Assembly: GCA_946480695.1 (NCBI GenBank)
Contig: CAMLKG010000020.1
Span: 1-64,000 of the forward strand
Direction of reading: 5' to 3'
DNA: 64,000 nucleotides
DNA from: an uncultured Cellvibrio sp.
GTDB taxonomy: Bacteria > Pseudomonadota > Gammaproteobacteria > Pseudomonadales > Cellvibrionaceae
Part shown: positions 37,449 through 45,993 of the stretch, one piece after another
How positions within the stretch are numbered: the first letter of the stretch is position 1
Layout of the letters: every line of letters begins with the position of its first letter
Notes under the pieces: model-generated
The model's input: only the letters and a program-made list of their open reading frames with translations
Databases searched by the model: none
What the model was told of the DNA's origin: nothing
Made by a program: the position numbers and the translations under genes

Positions 37449-39212
37449 TTAATCACATGGATCTGAGAGTGATGCTATATCGTCAATCGTTTTCCAATCA
37501 ATACAGTTTATAGGCAAGACAGCACCGGTGCTACCAACAAGGTAATCAAGCAAATCCTTGACTTTATTTTCAAAATTAATATTAGAGTTAATTTTTAAAA
37601 GGGCGCTATATGGCTTTTCATTATTCACCTCCTTCCCAAAGATAGCAACTTCAAAACAGGTATTACATGCAACGAGAGTAACTTTATCCCTCGCATTTTC
37701 CATATTTAGGATGCCAGCAATAGTTCTATTCATCCCCCAAGAAGGATTAGCTTTCCCGGCCTTCGTTAACTCATGATCCCTGTCATGCAAAATAGAAAAT
37801 CCTTTTGAAAACTGTAACAAAACTTTCGCTATCGAAGGAATAATCCCTTTTCCTCTAGCCCTAATTATCTGCACATCCCCATATAAATCTGGATATTTAT
37901 CTTTAATGATAGAGAACGCTGTAAATTCTGTATCTCCCTCAACAATTATTTGCCGACCTCCAAAGAAAAATTCGTGAACATATGGATCACATACATTCAT
38001 CAATTTTAAATTTTTCTTGTCATCCTCATCCAATTTTGCTCGTGAGGGCCGATAAAGGGTTGTGCTCTTTACCTCACTAAAGTCATCGCGAAATACCCGA
38101 ACAATTGTTGTATTATTTTTAGACAAATCGATAAAGATTGGCGAATGGGAGGTAATCATTACTTGCCAATTTCCGCTTTGCGGTAGATCATAAAGAACAG
38201 ATCGTGCCTCTCGAATGGCAGAGGGATGTAGACATATTTCAGGCTCATCTAGTAGCAATACGTGAGGTCTAGATCCTTTTTTATCGCCACATTCTGATAG
38301 GTATTTTAAAGTCGCCCATAGTAGAGTTCGTCTTGCACCGCTTCCTTGATGCTCAATAGTTGAGAAATATCCATTTTCTGGTCCCATTAAAAGTTCAGCG
38401 CTGTTTTTAAAAGGTTGATATGTCCCCTCAAGATCGGACTCAGACTTCGTATCGAATTTTATTTTATGTTTTGGGAATAGCCTTGATAGGTAATTTGATA
38501 TTTCATTTTCGATTATTTTTATCTCATCTTCAGTAGCCTTGACCGCTTTTGCCTGAAGACTGCTTATTTTTTCCAGAATCAGTTCGTAATCTGACTTCTC
38601 TTGCTCTGGGTCTGTTTTTATACCAGTTACTTTTTCTTTTAGAAGACTAGTTATAAGTTTTGTAATCTCTGCGGCTTGTTTTTCCGGAGTGGCAAAAGCA
38701 TCTATCCTGTGAGGAAGCGGACGTCGAGAGTTCGCCACATTTGGAGCCCCCCAAGGCACTTGATCATCCCAATCGTTTTTGTGAACATCGAACCCTTGTC
38801 TTTTAGGATCTTTACTTGGGCTGTCCCAAATCCATTTTTCTCTGATTAACCACTCACCATCCGCTGTCTGTTTAATCCATCTTTCTCCTGGAGCTTGATT
38901 AAATACGATTGTATGAAGCTCTATCGTTGGTAAATTTTCAACATCAACTTGGCCGTTTGGGAAATCGTTTATAGATAGTTTTCCTTCCTTCGATCCATGC
39001 GACATTACAGTTTCGTATGCTCTCAAAATGCTGCTTTTCCCAACATTGTTGGGGCCGACCAAAACGACAATATCATCAAGCTCAATTTCAACCGCATTGA
39101 AGCCTATGGATCGAAAATTTTGCACAATCAATTTATGCAATCGAGGACGGTGAGAGATTTCATCATCCGCAACAAGCTGAACCACATCTTCAGATTTTTT
39201 CTTAGCAGCCAT
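37449..39212 (-). CDS. OLD-type ATP-dependent nuclease (ATPase-TOPRIM)
   Basis: 587 residues. N-terminal ABC/SMC-like ATPase: Walker A LVGPNNVGKSSIL (about residue 50) and Walker B VLLLDEPEICLHPS, with D-loop-like text after. C-terminal TOPRIM: QIIVEGDTEFTAFSI, then SILHDRDHELTKAG with the metal-binding acids. This is the plan of OLD (overcoming lysogenization defect) family endonucleases, several of which act in phage defence (Gabija GajA). No UvrD-like partner is adjacent. AAGGGA six bases before the ATG supports the start. Confidence 0.85.
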   Translation of the reverse strand: MAAKKKSEDVVQLVADDEISHRPRLHKLIVQNFRSIGFNAVEIELDDIVVLVGPNNVGKSSILRAYETVMSHGSKEGKLSINDFPNGQVDVENLPTIELHTIVFNQAPGERWIKQTADGEWLIREKWIWDSPSKDPKRQGFDVHKNDWDDQVPWGAPNVANSRRPLPHRIDAFATPEKQAAEITKLITSLLKEKVTGIKTDPEQEKSDYELILEKISSLQAKAVKATEDEIKIIENEISNYLSRLFPKHKIKFDTKSESDLEGTYQPFKNSAELLMGPENGYFSTIEHQGSGARRTLLWATLKYLSECGDKKGSRPHVLLLDEPEICLHPSAIREARSVLYDLPQSGNWQVMITSHSPIFIDLSKNNTTIVRVFRDDFSEVKSTTLYRPSRAKLDEDDKKNLKLMNVCDPYVHEFFFGGRQIIVEGDTEFTAFSIIKDKYPDLYGDVQIIRARGKGIIPSIAKVLLQFSKGFSILHDRDHELTKAGKANPSWGMNRTIAGILNMENARDKVTLVACNTCFEVAIFGKEVNNEKPYSALLKINSNINFENKVKDLLDYLVGSTGAVLPINCIDWKTIDDIASLSDPCD

Positions 39213-39270
39213 AAATTATCCCTTACTTATATGTAAATTATTTATTTCCAAAGAGAAATACCAGCGTATG

Positions 39271-39292
39271 TCCGCTTTGGGCACAAAGCAGA
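39271..39292. repeat. Intergenic hairpin GCTTT / AAAGC
   Basis: TCCGCTTTGGGCACAAAGCAGA forms a 5-base stem with the recurring core in the gap between the OLD-like and the HNH gene. Third copy of the family. Confidence 0.45.
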
Positions 39293-39309
39293 AGCTCTCA
39301 TTAATTGCT

Positions 39310-40068
39310 TCATCCCAAGCACAATTCATGATGCGCCTGTATAGCCTCAACATCCGGCAAAAACCGATAAGGCATTTCTAAAGCCTTTCCTTCATACCGC
39401 AAAAAATATTTTTCCACCATCTCATCCGCCGCCTTCGCTTTAATTGTGGGTGATAAAACCAACCTAAATTCTTCATCAAATGAAATTAAATGCCTATCAA
39501 ATGCTTTGTCATAAAGCGCATTCAATGCGATCCCATTTGTAGGATCTGCCCGACGCGATGCATCTTCAGACCAAGGAATAATATGGCTAGCGACTAATAA
39601 TTGCGGAATCGCTAAGCCCGAAATTGCACAGCGATAGTTGTAGCTTTGCAAAACAGTTCGGCGGAAGAAATTTTGAACGCGGCGCGCTTTTATTTCGCGA
39701 ATCGTTTCTGTTTCACCGGTAGGAATTTTGGGTTCCTTTATCTCATAAGCGGGTGTAACAGGCTGCTGGTTTGCAATGCGGGATTCATAAAGCGCTTCGG
39801 CTTTTTCCGCGATGTCGGTGGAGTTTTGCATAAATGCATTCCACAGCGCGCGGTCTGCCTTGCTGGTATTGCTCATGCCCTTTTGGTGAATGGATGGATC
39901 TAAGCTGGCGAAGTTAACGGCTTTCATGGCAACAGCAGAGGGTGACCGACCAATGGTGTTGGCCAGTTGGATAATATCGGGGTTGGTTTTGTGCAATTTG
40001 CCGAACGGGGTGCGGCAATATAAATGCAAGGTGAGCAGCAGCTCGTCCTCTTGCCAATCATTAGCCAT
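39310..40068 (-). CDS. HNH endonuclease with N-terminal helical domain
   Basis: 252 residues from ATG 40068; the frame begins at 40104. The N-terminal half (residues about 4-90, DWQEDELLLTLHLYC, IGRSPSAVAMKAVNFASLD) resembles the specificity/recognition half seen in some HNH proteins. The C-terminal HNH core is CAISGLAIPQLLVASHIIPW, then NGIALNALYDKAFDRH and LISFDEEF. A decayed copy of the two ends is at 45281. Probably a nicking or restriction-type enzyme; the target cannot be read. Confidence 0.8.
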   Translation of the reverse strand: MANDWQEDELLLTLHLYCRTPFGKLHKTNPDIIQLANTIGRSPSAVAMKAVNFASLDPSIHQKGMSNTSKADRALWNAFMQNSTDIAEKAEALYESRIANQQPVTPAYEIKEPKIPTGETETIREIKARRVQNFFRRTVLQSYNYRCAISGLAIPQLLVASHIIPWSEDASRRADPTNGIALNALYDKAFDRHLISFDEEFRLVLSPTIKAKAADEMVEKYFLRYEGKALEMPYRFLPDVEAIQAHHELCLG

Positions 40069-40145
40069 GCTTATTCCCCCCAAGGAGCAACGGCTAACGT
40101 CCAATCGTTATTCATGTCGTATTCCTATCCAGTCCTGTGGCGTAA

Positions 40146-40448
40146 GTTTGTACTATAGCCAAGGATTTTGAGAAATACATCCCATTACACAAAGAGTTTT
40201 TGCAAGCCAAAAGCCACTATTCATTGGGCGAATGGAGTGATAGCTGGCTTGAGGTGGTGGCCATTGTTATTGATGAGATCGGGGTTGGCTTTATGGAACC
40301 ATTTTCGTGGCATTACGAAGCTATTGGGGCTTTGGCTTTTTATCTATCAAAACATCCTGTTGCCACTTGCTGGGTTTTTTGTCTGTGCGGTGTATGCAGC
40401 CTACCCAGCAGCAAGGGCGTTTTTTTCCTTCAAGGAGTTCCTCGGTAG
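40146..40448 (+). pseudogene. Remnant of a small membrane-type gene
   Basis: On the plus strand the frame AKDFEKYIPLHKEFLQAK, then LGEWSDSWLEVVAIVIDE, reads like coding sequence, but an in-frame TAA precedes it, no start is present and the later part shifts frame. It lies antisense to the YdeI-type gene beyond 40321. The same fragment occurs at 45648, so both may be parts of an old duplicated block. Confidence 0.4.
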
Positions 40449-40629
40449 CTCGCACGATCCGTTTTACTCTAGTCTTCTCTTGTTTAGCGTCCTCAACCCA
40501 ACAAATAAATTCGTTTCGGCCAATTGCCGACAGGGCTTCCCACGTATCAATTAAGCCTATTTCAGTCAATGCCTCAGCCAAATCAGCGGGCATATCGTGC
40601 ACCAGGCCGCCAGAAAGTTTTGGTTTCAT
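40321..40629 (-). CDS. YdeI/OmdA-family protein
   Basis: About 102 residues from ATG 40629 (MKPKLSGGLVHDM...), preferred over the open frame at 40740. Family text: DLAEALTEIGLIDTWEAL, then WVEDAKQEKTRVKRI and ATEELLEGKKRPCCW. This is the C-terminal YdeI/OmpD-associated (OmdA) domain; proteins of this group have been linked to protection against bacteriocins and peptide stress. Mechanism unknown. Located at the edge of the defence-type genes. Confidence 0.75.
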   Translation of the reverse strand: MKPKLSGGLVHDMPADLAEALTEIGLIDTWEALSAIGRNEFICWVEDAKQEKTRVKRIVRATEELLEGKKRPCCWVGCIHRTDKKPSKWQQDVLIDKKPKPQ

Positions 40630-40780
40630 ACTGAATACCTTTTTCCACCCTAGTGGATGCGTAATATCAATCCCTCGATGATTTAAATAATTACTATTAA
40701 GGCAGGTTCTATTATCCGAAAGCATAAAAGAAAAATGCAAAGATGCAATTTGAGCACGGTATTGCCCAAATCAAACCTAC

Positions 40781-40816
40781 TATTTAAGGAATAACTTTTA
40801 TTTAAGGAATAACTTT
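40781..40816. repeat. Perfect 18-base tandem duplication
   Basis: TATTTAAGGAATAACTTT occurs twice directly adjacent, 40781-40798 and 40799-40816, ending 44 bases before the M23 peptidase start. It could alter promoter spacing or serve as a repeated protein site. Confidence 0.75.
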
Positions 40817-40860
40817 GGTGCCGCTTTGCGGAGGAATTAATTCTTTATCCTCAAGTCTTA

Positions 40861-42180
40861 ATGAGCATGAAATATGTTCTGATAATGTTGATTCTGCTTC
40901 TCGTTGCGGCTGCGTTGTACTTTAAAGACCAGGTGCTGCGGTCGCCGCACGATTCCTATTACTCCGCATTACTGCGCGAAAACCTCAAGGCTACTGCCGA
41001 GCGTTGGAAAATGGAAGCGGAGGAATCCCTGGCTGCCCCGGTACAAATTCCCTTGCCCTACAGCGAGCGTCGCCTGCTTGAAGCTGACTATCTGCAACCA
41101 ATCACATTTGCGTTTGATCGTAAGGTGGATGAGCTTATCCAGGTTGATATTTTCCCCTCAATCAATACGCGCGCGGAGGTTTTCGTGGATGTGTTTTTTG
41201 TAAAGGACGCAGCAACTGAACCAACGCGTATTGGCAGCATGGCGGCAAAGGAACTACAGCTCAAGATAGCGGCCGAACAAACAGGCCAGTACCTGGTGCG
41301 CTTACAACCATCCCACGCTGCGCAGGGATTAGTGGATATCGCAATAACTTCACCGCTACGTTATGGCTTCCCTGTTGATACCGAGCGCGAAAATGCTGTG
41401 CAGAGTTTGTTTGGTGTAGATCGCGATGGTGGAGCGAGGCGGCATGAGGGCATTGATATTTTTGCACCGCGTGGCACGCCGGTAATTGCGGCTGAGGCAG
41501 GTCGCGTTACGCGCGTGGGTGATACTCCCCGTGGTGGAAAGAATGTGTGGGTCCGTGGTGACCAGCGTTCCTTTTATTATGCGCATCTCGATTCAATCGC
41601 GGTTTCCCCCGGCGACCGTGTCAGGCGCGGGGAAGTTCTCGGCACCCTAGGTAACACCGGCAATGCGGTCACCACCAGTCCCCATTTACATTTCGGGATA
41701 TACAAATTCGGGCATGGCGCGGTCGATCCTTTGCCGCTGGTTGGCCGAAAAAAATCAGTAAACACTTACGCTCCACCCCTCGTTGAACTGGCGCCGCGTT
41801 GGTTGTCGATCAAAACCGGAAAGGCAAATCTGCGCAGCGGCCCTTCACAAAAAGCCACCACAGTCGCTTCTTTAATGCGCACGGAATTGGTACAAGTGGA
41901 TTCAGTTGCCGGGGATTGGTTACGAGTGACAACCGGCAAGGGCACGAAAGGATTTATTGCGCGGCATTTGACAGAGGCGCCGTCTGAATCGATAGTAACG
42001 CTCACTGAAAATTACATGGCTTTTTATTTGCCCGATGACACTGCGCCAGTTGTCGGTAATTTTTCTGCGGGCGATAAATTACCAACCTTAGGTCGGTTTG
42101 GAAGTTTTGCCTGGGTCAAAATGCCGGGCGGAGTTTATGCCTGGGCTAAAGTGGCAAAGCAGGAAAATCCAAATCCCTAA
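40861..42180 (+). CDS. Membrane-anchored M23 metallopeptidase with SH3 domains
   Basis: 439 residues. N-terminal membrane anchor (about 5-19), helical region, then a LytM/M23 domain: HEGIDIFAPRGTPVIAA (zinc ligands), YYAHLDSIAVSPGD and the closing HLHFGIYKFG. M23 enzymes cut glycyl or meso-diaminopimelate cross-links. Two SH3-like repeats follow (TGKANLRSGPSQKATTVASL; YMAFYLPDDTAPVVGNFSAG). Likely a peptidoglycan hydrolase of the envelope. There is no good ribosome-binding site near the ATG; a second ATG is two codons on. Confidence 0.88.
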   Translation: MSMKYVLIMLILLLVAAALYFKDQVLRSPHDSYYSALLRENLKATAERWKMEAEESLAAPVQIPLPYSERRLLEADYLQPITFAFDRKVDELIQVDIFPSINTRAEVFVDVFFVKDAATEPTRIGSMAAKELQLKIAAEQTGQYLVRLQPSHAAQGLVDIAITSPLRYGFPVDTERENAVQSLFGVDRDGGARRHEGIDIFAPRGTPVIAAEAGRVTRVGDTPRGGKNVWVRGDQRSFYYAHLDSIAVSPGDRVRRGEVLGTLGNTGNAVTTSPHLHFGIYKFGHGAVDPLPLVGRKKSVNTYAPPLVELAPRWLSIKTGKANLRSGPSQKATTVASLMRTELVQVDSVAGDWLRVTTGKGTKGFIARHLTEAPSESIVTLTENYMAFYLPDDTAPVVGNFSAGDKLPTLGRFGSFAWVKMPGGVYAWAKVAKQENPNP

Positions 42181-42422
42181 CGAGTTTTACTATCGTTCAC
42201 AAAAAATAGTTGCATGTAACGTGTAGTCGAATACCACTTCGCTGGATGTAAACCTAGGCGTGAACGCGTTGGCAGAATTGCGCAGTGCTATCTATGCGGA
42301 ACGACTGCGCACACAACAACTTTCCAAAGTATTAGCATAGCGGTAAGCTTCCAACGAGCCGTTGCGAAATAGCTACGTCTTTTCAACGGTGTGTACAGCG
42401 TGCAATAAATGAGGGAAACAAC

Positions 42423-42827
42423 ATGGGATTCGCTTTAAAGACACTGGCTGTAATACTTATCTCCGTGTTTATGTGGGGCTGTAGCTCGATTAAACCCACA
42501 GATGCTACAGGGCGAAGCAGTGCGTACCGGCCTGGTTATGTAGAAACAGGTAAAGCCTCATTTTATGCCAACAGGCATCAATCGAAGAAAACCGCTAGCG
42601 GAGAAATTTACGATCATAAACTGCATACGGCAGCCCACAAAACTTTACCCTTTGGTACAAAAGTCAGGGTTACCAATATGGAGAACGGCAAAATTGTTGT
42701 TGTGAAAATAAATGATCGCGGCCCCTTTGTTAAAGGCCGAATCCTGGATCTCTCGCGGTCCGCATTCAGCAGCATAGCCAATGTATCGTCAGGTATCATT
42801 GAGGTAAAAATCGAAGTTATTAAATAA
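42423..42827 (+). CDS. RlpA-like septal-ring lipoprotein
   Basis: 134 residues; GAGGG seven bases before the ATG. A lipoprotein signal with lipobox VFMWGC, then a double-psi beta-barrel: ETGKASFYANRHQSKKTASG, AAHKTLPFGTKVRVTNMENG, VKINDRGPFVKGRILDLS. This is the RlpA family, lytic transglycosylases that trim denuded glycan at the septum. Smaller than most RlpA because a SPOR domain is absent. It may work with the nearby M23 protein. Confidence 0.88.
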   Translation: MGFALKTLAVILISVFMWGCSSIKPTDATGRSSAYRPGYVETGKASFYANRHQSKKTASGEIYDHKLHTAAHKTLPFGTKVRVTNMENGKIVVVKINDRGPFVKGRILDLSRSAFSSIANVSSGIIEVKIEVIK

Positions 42828-42961
42828 TGCAAAACCACAAAATGGGGTGCAGCTTTTTTCGATTTTTGTGTTTTTATTCTTCAGACGATCATTGGTTCGA
42901 GGCCGGGTTCGGTCAGAAGCAGAGGTTAAACAACAGAGAGCAGCATCCAATCAAGTCTCAT

Positions 42962-44125
42962 TTATTGAGATTTATAATCCGGATCAGCACATTTAGCCTC
43001 TTTTTCATCAAGCGCCTCACCTACAATCCAATAATTATCTGTCTTTCTCTCCCATTCCCCGCTAGCAGTTGAACGTTCTGGTTTACCAGTAAAGAACATA
43101 CTTTGAAGATCATCCAAAATGGCATCATGTTGAGCAATATAACCGTGGGCAGGAAATTCAGATGGAATTGTAGAAACCACGTAGTCAATTTTAGGATTAG
43201 GATTATGCGGGCCTATCCCGCAACCAAGCCGTGGGTATTTGTGGATAATTTGTGATAATCCAACAGCTTTGTCATAGGGTGATAGATAGACAGTTGTTTT
43301 ATCAGAAGAATTTATATAAGAATCAGCAGACTGACTAAATAATTCAGCATCCACGTCAGCAGCTGCCAGTATAATTTGTCCAAATTTCAAATCTTTATTT
43401 TTTGTTTGAAGAAAACCTTTATCAATTACCCTTAGTAGCGCCCGATTTCCCATGCTATGAGCAACAATATGTATTTTTTTATTGCCCACTGACTCAGCAA
43501 CCTTAGATATAAATTCAGAAAAGTACTTTTCATTTACATCAATTGATGCTTCGTCTTGCGTATAGGTCTTAAAGTCTTTTACAGCTGGCCATGAAAACAC
43601 AAACATGTGATGTTTGGGTACTTGGGTATCAGTGCCCATTTGCGCCGCACGGATAAGAGCATCATCAAGCGAGTTGTTATAACCATGGATAAAGATAACA
43701 ACGTAATTGTTTCTTTTCTCTTTTGCTAATGAGCTGGCAACAATTTGATTAAATTCTGAATATTCGTATAAAATGTAGTCCCCACTGATTTTTACGCGCT
43801 TATTATAACCAAGGATATCACCTAATAAAGTTCCCTCAGATCCCCTTTTCCTATGCATAGGAACATGTACGTTTGCAACACCATACTGAATTTTTTTAGA
43901 TCGGTTATTAGTGAATTTTCCATTCTTACCAAATTCTCTGGTAGTTCCAAAATATACGGGATAGTTCTCCTCTTGGGTACTCAAATTTTTAATTACTGGA
44001 TTTTGCGGATCCGTGACCGGAACTGTCGCAGCAGCTGTTTTTTCAGGAAGCACCTCAACAAAAGAACATCCAAGAAAAAATGCACTTACTAGAAATAATG
44101 CGATAGCCTTAAAAATCGCACTCAT
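42962..44125 (-). CDS. DUF900-type alpha/beta-hydrolase lipoprotein
   Basis: 387 residues; AAGGAT supports the ATG. Signal with lipobox SAFFLGC. An alpha/beta-hydrolase of the DUF900 group follows: VVIFIHGYNNSLDDALIRA (oxyanion side), HIVAHSMGNRALLRV (nucleophile Ser in the AHSMGN elbow) and a late Asp/His region. Possible lipase or esterase outside the cytoplasm; substrate unknown. It follows the barrel-like gene by 175 bases. Confidence 0.78.
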   Translation of the reverse strand: MSAIFKAIALFLVSAFFLGCSFVEVLPEKTAAATVPVTDPQNPVIKNLSTQEENYPVYFGTTREFGKNGKFTNNRSKKIQYGVANVHVPMHRKRGSEGTLLGDILGYNKRVKISGDYILYEYSEFNQIVASSLAKEKRNNYVVIFIHGYNNSLDDALIRAAQMGTDTQVPKHHMFVFSWPAVKDFKTYTQDEASIDVNEKYFSEFISKVAESVGNKKIHIVAHSMGNRALLRVIDKGFLQTKNKDLKFGQIILAAADVDAELFSQSADSYINSSDKTTVYLSPYDKAVGLSQIIHKYPRLGCGIGPHNPNPKIDYVVSTIPSEFPAHGYIAQHDAILDDLQSMFFTGKPERSTASGEWERKTDNYWIVGEALDEKEAKCADPDYKSQ

Positions 44126-44300
44126 GATTTATCCTTATATTTATACCAACTTAAAATTGTAAGCAACTTGGAAGTTTGGAGCAGCAGATTTTCGGCGCAA
44201 TTCAGACATGAACACTTGTATTCAAACCAGTCAGGCAAAATGTGTAACGCTTCAAACTCAGGCGCAGTTTCGCTGCTCCTGAGAGCCTCAATTTTTAGGA

Positions 44301-45077
44301 TTATCTTGTGAAATTGAATCCGATACCAAATGATACCCATGCATCGTCTTGATACTTCCAGCTTTCTCCTTTTTCACCGGACAAGTGGTCAACTCCTAGG
44401 AGAAAAGCTATATCCCAATTCTTGTCAATTTCAAAATTTATACCTAGCGCCCCTGTTAGTCCTGTCTCGCTTTCCACATCTTCAGTGCCAACTTCGCTTA
44501 CCGAAACCTGAGATAAACCTGCTGTGGCTAGTACCTCTATAACTTCCCATTTATAGGAGATATATGGTCCAATCATTGAGTCGCTATATATGTCTCCATC
44601 TCTCAGTTTAAAAGGCACAACGAGTACGCCAGTGCTTACACCGCCAATGCGCTTGTAGTTAGATTTTTGAACTCTATGTTTCCCGTTCAAACATACTTTA
44701 TATGGGGATGATAGATATCGATTAATTGTATATTCTGAATTTTTTGTATTGTTATCATTATCATCTACTTCATAAAGCTCGTAGACATGTATAAGCATCT
44801 CATTTGCATTTTGCGCATCTTTATCTAAAGTCTGACGAAAATAAGAATTCTTTGGGAGGCTAATCTTATCAATTTCCTTGAGGCTTTCGTCTTCACATGA
44901 GTCGTTAATATCAAGAAGTTTTATTGCGTATTGATTTTTATATGAAGGAGTGAATGTTAACCCCAAAAAAGCATTGGTTTCAGTATTTATACACCGCCCA
45001 TTACTATGACACTGTGCGGTATCGTCTGAAAAGGCGCGTGCAGATACAAACAAAAACACTATCATTAGATATTTCAT
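44301..45077 (-). CDS. Exported protein with barrel-like C-terminus
   Basis: 258 residues; AAGGAG six bases before the ATG. Signal peptide (MKYLMIVFLFVSARAFS). The middle is acidic and variable (VYELYEVDDNDNNTKNSEY). The end has alternating hydrophobic beta strands closing in FGIGFNFTR, an aromatic-ending pattern suggestive of an outer-membrane barrel, though the last residue is Arg. No family recognised. Confidence 0.6.
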   Translation of the reverse strand: MKYLMIVFLFVSARAFSDDTAQCHSNGRCINTETNAFLGLTFTPSYKNQYAIKLLDINDSCEDESLKEIDKISLPKNSYFRQTLDKDAQNANEMLIHVYELYEVDDNDNNTKNSEYTINRYLSSPYKVCLNGKHRVQKSNYKRIGGVSTGVLVVPFKLRDGDIYSDSMIGPYISYKWEVIEVLATAGLSQVSVSEVGTEDVESETGLTGALGINFEIDKNWDIAFLLGVDHLSGEKGESWKYQDDAWVSFGIGFNFTR

Positions 45078-45280
45078 ATATTTCTCCTTGATAAAGTTTA
45101 TACATGTCTTTTAATGTAAATTTGTTGCAGAAAAAGCGAGCATAGGTCTTGGCTACTTTTCAATATACTGTATAAAACGTTAGTTTCCGATCACACCCAA
45201 CCTTCAATTTAGCAACTGATAATTTCGTTCGAACTTACCAAGTTCCGCTTTGCGCATCTAACGGAAGTTTTAATGATTAA
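45078..45280. other. Intergenic region with an imperfect element copy
   Basis: No gene. An imperfect member of the recurring element lies at about 45240-45270 (AGTTCCG facing CGGAAGTT). Confidence 0.4.
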
Positions 45281-45570
45281 CTAATCCCAAACAAACCACA
45301 CAATTAGCCCTTATCGCCCACATCCGACAAAAGCCGATAAAGATCTTCTAGAACCTTTCCCCTTCATACTGTAAAAATATTTTTCCATCATCCCATCCAC
45401 TGCTTTCGCTTGAACGCGGGCGATAAAACCAACCTAAATGCTCTTCGAATGCGAGTTGGATGATCTCGGGGTTATGCAGGTACAACTTGCCAAACGACGT
45501 TCGCAATAAAGAGGCAGGGTGAGCAGCGGCTCGTATTCTCGCCAGTGATTAGTCACGTTCCTACTTCTGG
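45281..45570 (-). pseudogene. Decayed, internally deleted copy of the HNH endonuclease gene
   Basis: The DNA matches the two ends of the HNH gene at 39310-40068. 45281-45440 matches the 3' end (CGATAAA...CAACCTAAAT segments, many identical), and 45450-45570 matches the 5' end; about 490 bases between are missing. The N-terminal part still reads NHWREYEPLLTLPLYC beside NDWQEDELLLTLHLYC of the intact gene, then shifts frame. It is therefore a duplication followed by deletion and decay. Confidence 0.75.
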
Positions 45571-45647
45571 CGATGACTTTATTATGTTTTGGGGTGTACA
45601 TTGATTTATTCCATTGCGTGTCCTTGGCTATGATTTTCCAGTATAGC

Positions 45648-45881
45648 CGCTTCGCTGAAAAATACACCGCATTACACGGGCGGATTTGGTAAGCCAAAAA
45701 CTACAGGATGGTTAAAGGAGCTACCTTCGCCGGCTATGGCATAGGCGCGGGTCTGGAATTAGGCGGGATTGCTTTGGCCTGCGTTGGGATATCCGCGCCC
45801 TGGCTTGCCTCCCATACCGTGCGTTTTTGTTGCGGGTTGGGTGTTTCCGGTTCTTATTCATATCCCCTTAATTATTTTTAA
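45648..45881 (+). pseudogene. Second remnant of the small membrane-type gene
   Basis: Plus-strand frame FAEKYTALHGRIW then a stop, followed by AKNYRMVKGATFAGYGIG and a glycine-rich hydrophobic stretch to a TAA at 45879-45881. It aligns with FEKYIPLHKEFLQAKSHY at 40160, in the same orientation relative to the HNH copy. An ATG at 45708 could still open a 57-codon frame. Confidence 0.45.
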
Positions 45882-45993
45882 TAATTCTTAAACCCCGTTC
45901 ATTGCACCTGTGGATTAGGATTCTCGTGGCGTTGGTGACGATTGTTGTTACCCCTCCACTACTCACAGCCCGATTCCCTATAGGACAATAAAA

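Noticed and set aside
37449..39212. Gabija system
   Set aside because: The OLD-type gene resembles GajA, but no UvrD-like GajB lies next to it.
42181..42422. Coding-like frame VNALAELRSAIYAERLRT to a stop at 42340
   Set aside because: About 26 codons, no start or neighbour; may be a remnant but cannot be supported.
44122..44340. 72-codon minus-strand frame between the DUF900 and barrel-like genes
   Set aside because: No signal, motif or ribosome-binding site; overlaps the end of the next gene.
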